From: an uncultured Halieaceae bacterium
Lineage (GTDB): Bacteria > Pseudomonadota > Gammaproteobacteria > Pseudomonadales > Halieaceae
DNA: 8,947 bases
Assembly (NCBI GenBank): GCA_938045215.1
Contig: CALINF010000067.1
Span: forward strand, 1-8,947
Direction of reading: 5' to 3'
In this document: positions 5,347 to 8,947 of the stretch, piece by piece
Layout of the letters: the number at the start of each line of letters is the position of its first letter
Position numbering within the stretch: position 1 is the first letter of the stretch
Program-made: the position numbers and the translations under genes
The notes under the pieces: model-generated
What the model was told of the DNA's origin: nothing
Database searches by the model: none
The model's input: the letters and a program-made list of their open reading frames with translations, nothing else

Positions 5347-5382
5347 CTTTAACAACCTTATTAGTTGGTGTAATTTACCTAT

Positions 5383-6429
5383 ATGAGATCTCAAGAAGGC
5401 ATGATTGGCAATTCACAGGCGTTTGCCGAAGCGCTGGACAGTATTTCCTATCTTGCTCCCATCAACCGCCCAGTCCTGATTCTTGGCGAGCGCGGAACCG
5501 GCAAGGAGTTGGCCGCAGAGCGTCTACACTTCCTCTCCACCCGCTGGGATGCCCCCCTCGTCAAGGTTAATTGCGCCGCTATTGCCGAAAGCCTGCTGGA
5601 ATCAGAACTGTTCGGGCATGAACCCGGCGCATTCACAGGCGCCACTCGTACCCGCCATGGACGCTTTGAGCGCGCCGATGGCGGCACCCTTTTCCTGGAT
5701 GAAATCGCCACTATGTCGGGCCGACTGCAGGAGAAACTCCTTCGACTGGTGGAGTATGGAGAGTTTGAACGCCTGGGCGGTCAGGAAACTCTGCGAGTGG
5801 ACGTGCGTATTGCTGCTGCCACCAACGCCAACCTCAGGGCAATGGCCGATGACAATTTGTTCCGGCACGACTTGCTCGACAGGCTGAGTTTCGATGTGGT
5901 GCACCTGCCAGCCCTGTGCCAACGTATGGAGGACATCGAACCGTTGGCACAGCATTTTGCCATTCAGATGACGGCCGAACTTGGCTGGGAGGTGTTTCCG
6001 GGATTTTCTGCTAACGCACTGTCTACACTCTATGCCTATCGCTGGCCGGGTAATGTTCGAGAATTGAAGAATGTAGTAGAGCGCTCGATCTACCGCTGGG
6101 GTGACCCCACCACCCCCGTAGACGAGGTCGTTATAGACCCGTTCGTCTCACCCTACCCCCCCGTGGATACGCCCGGCGATCCGTCTATAGATCTATTGGC
6201 TGATAGACAAGGAGGCTCGCAGTCCGACGCTGCCGACGATACAGGCAAAAAAGCCGAGCAGGACTTCGCGCAACGAATGGATGCCATAGAACGTACGCTA
6301 CTGGAAGAAGCGCTGGCAAAAAACGGGCATAATCAGCGCCTGACCGCTCAGGCTCTTGGCCTCACCTATGACCAGGTGCGCGGACTGGTCAGAAAACATG
6401 GACTGGGCGGCCGCAGGCGTCGCCGCTAA
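5383..6429 (+). CDS. pspF: Phage shock operon sigma-54-dependent activator
   Basis: PspF is an AAA+ enhancer-binding protein that opens sigma-54 promoters of the psp genes. The 348 residues start straight with the AAA+ domain and lack an N-terminal receiver domain, as is typical: control comes from PspA. Visible motifs are Walker A GERGTGKE (35-42), GAFTGA sigma-54 contact loop (82-87), Walker B LFLDE (103-107), candidate arginine fingers in FRHDLLDR (Arg161, Arg167) and sensor II WPGNVRELKN (221-230). A Fis-type helix-turn-helix occupies about 312-340. Trp55 in FLSTRW aligns with E. coli Trp56, needed for PspA inhibition, and Asn63 with its Asn64. A Pro/Asp-rich linker (253-295) and an RRRRR tail are somewhat longer than in E. 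coli. The ATG at 5383 has no evident Shine-Dalgarno; ATG 5401 is an alternative but would trim the family N-terminus. Confidence 0.96.
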   Translation: MRSQEGMIGNSQAFAEALDSISYLAPINRPVLILGERGTGKELAAERLHFLSTRWDAPLVKVNCAAIAESLLESELFGHEPGAFTGATRTRHGRFERADGGTLFLDEIATMSGRLQEKLLRLVEYGEFERLGGQETLRVDVRIAAATNANLRAMADDNLFRHDLLDRLSFDVVHLPALCQRMEDIEPLAQHFAIQMTAELGWEVFPGFSANALSTLYAYRWPGNVRELKNVVERSIYRWGDPTTPVDEVVIDPFVSPYPPVDTPGDPSIDLLADRQGGSQSDAADDTGKKAEQDFAQRMDAIERTLLEEALAKNGHNQRLTAQALGLTYDQVRGLVRKHGLGGRRRRR

Positions 6430-6446
6430 CGCGAGGTGCAGACTCT

Positions 6447-7280
6447 TTGCCACACTCCCTACCGGTTTCCTTACTGCCAGCGGCCATCTCAACAATAGGC
6501 CATGCCACATTCCCACAGCAGTTACTCAACTGGCTGATGGAAGTAGCGGCTTTCGATAGCGCCGTCATCATGGGTTACCCGGAACACAGCGCGCTTACCG
6601 TACTGCACAACGCGCTGCACGAGGGTGACCAGCCTGGTTTTGGCGGCGCCTATCGCGATGGTCTCTGGCTATTGTCACCGCTTTACCTGGCGGCTCGGTC
6701 GGGCAGGCGCGGCTATTTTCACATACTCGATATAGCACCACCCAATTTCGCCGACAGCGACTACTATGCGCTGTACTACCGCTCCAATGGCGTCGCAGAT
6801 CACACCGGCTTTCTGGTGGACAGTGGCGGCGGCATCCCGGTGGCTATTTCCCTGGAGCGTACACCGGCTCTGGGCGCCTACAGCGCGGCAGAAAAGTCGG
6901 CACTCGCGCAGGCCGGCGATCTTGTCGCCGCACTGGTGCGCAAGCACTGGCCAGGTGGACTGGAAGGTACGGTTGCAGGCCAAACCGACCTGCACGACCA
7001 GGTTCAGCAGGTATTACAAGCCTTCGGTAGCAGCCTGCTGACCCCGAGAGAGCGTGACGTGGTTCAACTGGTGCTGAGAGGCTACCCTTCCAAAGCGGTT
7101 GCCAGCAGCCTGGGTATCAGCACTCAGACCGAGCAGGTTCATCGCAAGAACATCTATCACAAACTGGGATTATCTTCTCACAATGCGCTGTTTTCACTAT
7201 TCTTCGATGCACTCGCCCAACCGCTGGCAGACAATCAGGACCCGATACCCGAGTTGCTGTCTCAGCGCACCCGTACCTGA
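6447..7280 (+). CDS. LuxR-type HTH transcriptional regulator
   Basis: This 277-residue protein has a C-terminal LuxR/NarL-type helix-turn-helix at about 198-255 (LTPRERDVVQLVLRG, then VHRKNIYHKLGLSSHNALF). The N-terminal ~170-residue domain has no receiver-type phosphorylation site or classical acyl-homoserine-lactone signature that I can see. It probably senses a small molecule; the ligand is unknown. The start is TTG at 6447, supported by GAGGTG eight bases upstream; the first ATG (6537) would cut into what looks like the folded domain (LLNWLMEVAAFDSAVI). The gene follows pspF by 17 bases, so the two are probably co-transcribed, and is followed by gabD with a palindromic operator between. 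Control of gabD is the likeliest job. Confidence 0.85.
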   Translation: MPHSLPVSLLPAAISTIGHATFPQQLLNWLMEVAAFDSAVIMGYPEHSALTVLHNALHEGDQPGFGGAYRDGLWLLSPLYLAARSGRRGYFHILDIAPPNFADSDYYALYYRSNGVADHTGFLVDSGGGIPVAISLERTPALGAYSAAEKSALAQAGDLVAALVRKHWPGGLEGTVAGQTDLHDQVQQVLQAFGSSLLTPRERDVVQLVLRGYPSKAVASSLGISTQTEQVHRKNIYHKLGLSSHNALFSLFFDALAQPLADNQDPIPELLSQRTRT

Positions 7281-7313
7281 GCAAGCGCAAGGTTCCATAG
7301 CCTCTCCCACTTG

Positions 7314-7342
7314 AACACCATTTATCTACCTGAAGTCAGGTA
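7314..7342. promoter_or_regulatory. Palindromic operator candidate upstream of gabD
   Basis: TACCTGA (7327-7333) and TCAGGTA (7336-7342) form a perfect 16-base palindrome with a two-base centre. Its left half is the end of the 19-base string (7314-7332) repeated in the psp leader at 5191-5209. It lies 57 bases before the gabD ATG and right after the LuxR-type gene, a usual position for a local regulator's site. The half-site TACCTGA also occurs at 7274-7280 at the end of the regulator gene. No convincing -35/-10 was found beside it. Confidence 0.5.
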
Positions 7343-7398
7343 TAGCGGTATGTTTCTGCAATACTTAACCTATGCATCAATAATCAAGGAAGTACGCC

Positions 7399-8862
7399 AT
7401 GAGCTTGCCACTATCTGACCCCTCGCTACTGAAAACCCAGGCCTATATCGATGGCCAATGGGTGGACGCCGACGACGGGGCAACATTCCCCGTCACGAAT
7501 CCGGCCAATGGTGAGCTGATCGCGACTGTCGCCAAGCTTGGCGCCGCGGAAACCGCGCGCGCCATCGAGGCAGCAGACCGCGCTATGCAGGAGTGGAAGA
7601 CACTGCCCGCCAAGGCGCGCGCCAATATTTTGCGCAAATGGTTTGACCTGATGATGGCGAACCAGGAAGACCTGGCAATTATTATGACGGCTGAGCAAGG
7701 CAAAGTGCTGGCAGAGTCGCGCGGTGAAGTGGCCTACGGAGCCGCGTTCATGGAATGGTTTGGTGAAGAGGCCAAGCGCATTGATGGCGACGTGATTCCG
7801 GGTCCCTCCTCTGACAAGCGCATCATTTGTATCAAACAGCCAGTGGGCGTTGTCGCCGCCATCACGCCGTGGAATTTCCCCAACGCAATGATCGCGCGCA
7901 AGGCAGCTCCCGCGCTGGCCGCAGGCTGCTCCAGTATCATCAAACCTGCCACTGAGACTCCTCTATCGGCGTTTGCCATGGCGGAACTGGCGGAGCGCGC
8001 TGGCTTGCCCGCCGGAGTCCTTAATGTGGTTGCCGGCAGCTCCTCGCACATCGGTGGTGAAATGACAGGCAATCCCACGGTACGCAAACTGACATTCACT
8101 GGCAGCACACCGGTGGGCAAGATGTTGGAAGCACAGTGTGCAGACACCATGAAAAAAACATCGATGGAACTGGGCGGCAACGCACCTTTCATCGTGTTTG
8201 AAGATGCTGACATGGACGCCGCCATTCAGGGCGCACTGATATCCAAATACCGTAACGCAGGACAGACCTGCGTGTGTTCCAATCGCCTGTTTGTGCAGGA
8301 CAGTATCTACGACACCTTCGTGGAGAAACTGGTCGCCGCTACCGCCGCAATGACTGTTGGTGACGGCGCGCAAGCAGGTATCGATATAGGCCCCCTCGTT
8401 AATACGAGTGCGGTGAATGACGTGGACGAACTGGTAAGCGCATCGGTAAAGTCGGGCGCAAAGGTCGCCCTGGGTGGTGGTGCACATGAACTGGGTGGTT
8501 GCTTTTATCAACCGACGATTCTCACTGAAGTGACTGCCGATATGGCGGTGTTTCGCAACGAAATTTTCGGACCGGTTGCCCCCGTTATTCGCTTCTCAAC
8601 CGAACAGGAAGTGATTGCCATGGCCAATGACACGGAGTTTGGCCTGGCTTCGTATTTTTATACGCGCGACATCGGGCGCGTCTGGCGGGTCGCCGAGGCA
8701 CTTGAATACGGCATTGTCGGCATCAATGAGGGCATTATCTCCAACGAGATGGCGCCGTTTGGTGGCGTGAAAGAATCCGGCTCGGGTCGTGAAGGATCCA
8801 AATACGGCATCGACGATTACGTTGAGATAAAGTACATGCTGATGGGCGGACTGGATAGCTGA
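7399..8862 (+). CDS. gabD: Succinate-semialdehyde dehydrogenase
   Basis: This enzyme oxidises succinate semialdehyde to succinate with NAD(P)+, the exit of the GABA shunt into the TCA cycle; it is cytosolic. The 487 residues are the family length and resemble E. coli GabD throughout. Visible elements are TPWNFP (156-161, Asn159), the cofactor Lys in IIKPA (Lys182), FTGSTPVG (233-240), general base Glu257 in MELGGN and nucleophile Cys291 in GQTCVC. The second Cys (293) matches the GabD redox pair. The C-terminus carries the GabD-like GIISNE and EGSKYGIDDYVEIKYM segments. AAGGA lies eight bases before the ATG. A related aldehyde substrate cannot be excluded. A further gene starts 69 bases downstream on the same strand, probably in the same unit. 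Confidence 0.92.
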   Translation: MSLPLSDPSLLKTQAYIDGQWVDADDGATFPVTNPANGELIATVAKLGAAETARAIEAADRAMQEWKTLPAKARANILRKWFDLMMANQEDLAIIMTAEQGKVLAESRGEVAYGAAFMEWFGEEAKRIDGDVIPGPSSDKRIICIKQPVGVVAAITPWNFPNAMIARKAAPALAAGCSSIIKPATETPLSAFAMAELAERAGLPAGVLNVVAGSSSHIGGEMTGNPTVRKLTFTGSTPVGKMLEAQCADTMKKTSMELGGNAPFIVFEDADMDAAIQGALISKYRNAGQTCVCSNRLFVQDSIYDTFVEKLVAATAAMTVGDGAQAGIDIGPLVNTSAVNDVDELVSASVKSGAKVALGGGAHELGGCFYQPTILTEVTADMAVFRNEIFGPVAPVIRFSTEQEVIAMANDTEFGLASYFYTRDIGRVWRVAEALEYGIVGINEGIISNEMAPFGGVKESGSGREGSKYGIDDYVEIKYMLMGGLDS

Positions 8863-8886
8863 TACCGGCCGCTGCGATTGGCACAT

Positions 8887-8905
8887 CAGGGACGGTAACG
8901 CCCTG
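8887..8905 (+). ncRNA. Intergenic hairpin with a GTAA tetraloop
   Basis: CAGGG (8887-8891) pairs with CCCTG (8901-8905). Within it, past a bulged A, CG pairs with CG around GTAA, a GNRA-type tetraloop. It lies between gabD and the next start. There is no T-run, so a transcript-stabilising or processing element is more likely than a terminator. Confidence 0.3.
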
Positions 8906-8931
8906 CGACATCTGGAAAAGAGGACAGGATT

Positions 8932-8947
8932 ATGACTGACTACAGCC
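8932..8947 (+). CDS. Start of a downstream gene (partial)
   Basis: ATG at 8932 is preceded by AGAGGA with about seven-base spacing, and the frame MTDYS stays open to the window edge. Too little is visible to name it. A GABA aminotransferase or transporter would fit beside gabD, but nothing in the five codons shows this. Confidence 0.55.

Noticed and set aside
5343..5570. Plus-strand frame of 75 codons overlapping the pspF start
   Set aside because: It is out of frame with the well-conserved PspF and has no protein-like features of its own.
7346..7360. Possible sigma-54 promoter for gabD (GG near 7347, CTGCA at 7356-7360)
   Set aside because: GG and GC are separated by nine bases instead of ten and the -24 box otherwise does not match.
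7734..8511. Minus-strand frames opposite gabD
   Set aside because: The sense strand encodes a full, motif-complete dehydrogenase; these are shadows.

Overview
The window looks like chromosomal DNA of a Gram-negative gammaproteobacterium. It carries a complete phage-shock-protein (Psp) locus with the divergent pspF/pspA layout, and PspA, PspB, PspF and GabD closely resemble the enterobacterial proteins. Codon use and the mix of genes would suit a marine lineage such as Halieaceae/Cellvibrionales, but that placement is an inference, not a measurement. No rRNA, tRNA, CRISPR array or transposase gene was seen.

Left part (1-2901). A minus-strand pair comes first: an alpha/beta hydrolase (228-1052) whose stop overlaps, in TGATG, the ATG of a short SpmA-like membrane protein (22-228). 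That second frame loses family resemblance after about 36 codons, where a GC-rich block of inverted repeats (31-111) begins. Divergent to this pair lies S-formylglutathione hydrolase (1195-2037), the last step of glutathione-dependent formaldehyde detoxification. It converges, across a perfect hairpin, on a minus-strand lipase-like hydrolase (2089-2901) that uses a TTG start. About 490 bases without a large gene follow (2902-3395); they hold a leader stem-loop and a possible 40-residue Trp-rich microprotein.

Centre (3396-6429). The minus-strand psp operon reads: small two-helix membrane protein, pspA, pspB, pspC. The small protein is not one I recognise from classical psp operons. pspF, the sigma-54 activator, is divergent. 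The 224-base gap between them holds a good sigma-54 promoter for the operon (5231-5246) and short dyads at about 20-base intervals, the best pair (5316-5346) lying about 100-120 bases upstream of the predicted transcription start, where PspF enhancer sites are expected. In the known system PspA restrains PspF until PspB/PspC sense inner-membrane stress; the residues for this are visible here.

Right part (6447-8947). A LuxR-type (HTH_LuxR) regulator follows pspF by only 17 bases. Next comes succinate-semialdehyde dehydrogenase (gabD), preceded by a perfect 16-base palindrome, then the first codons of another gene. An almost identical 19-base string occurs both at that palindrome and in the leader of the psp operon. 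The most interesting hypothesis is therefore that the LuxR-type protein acts on both promoters, linking the psp response to GABA/aldehyde metabolism.
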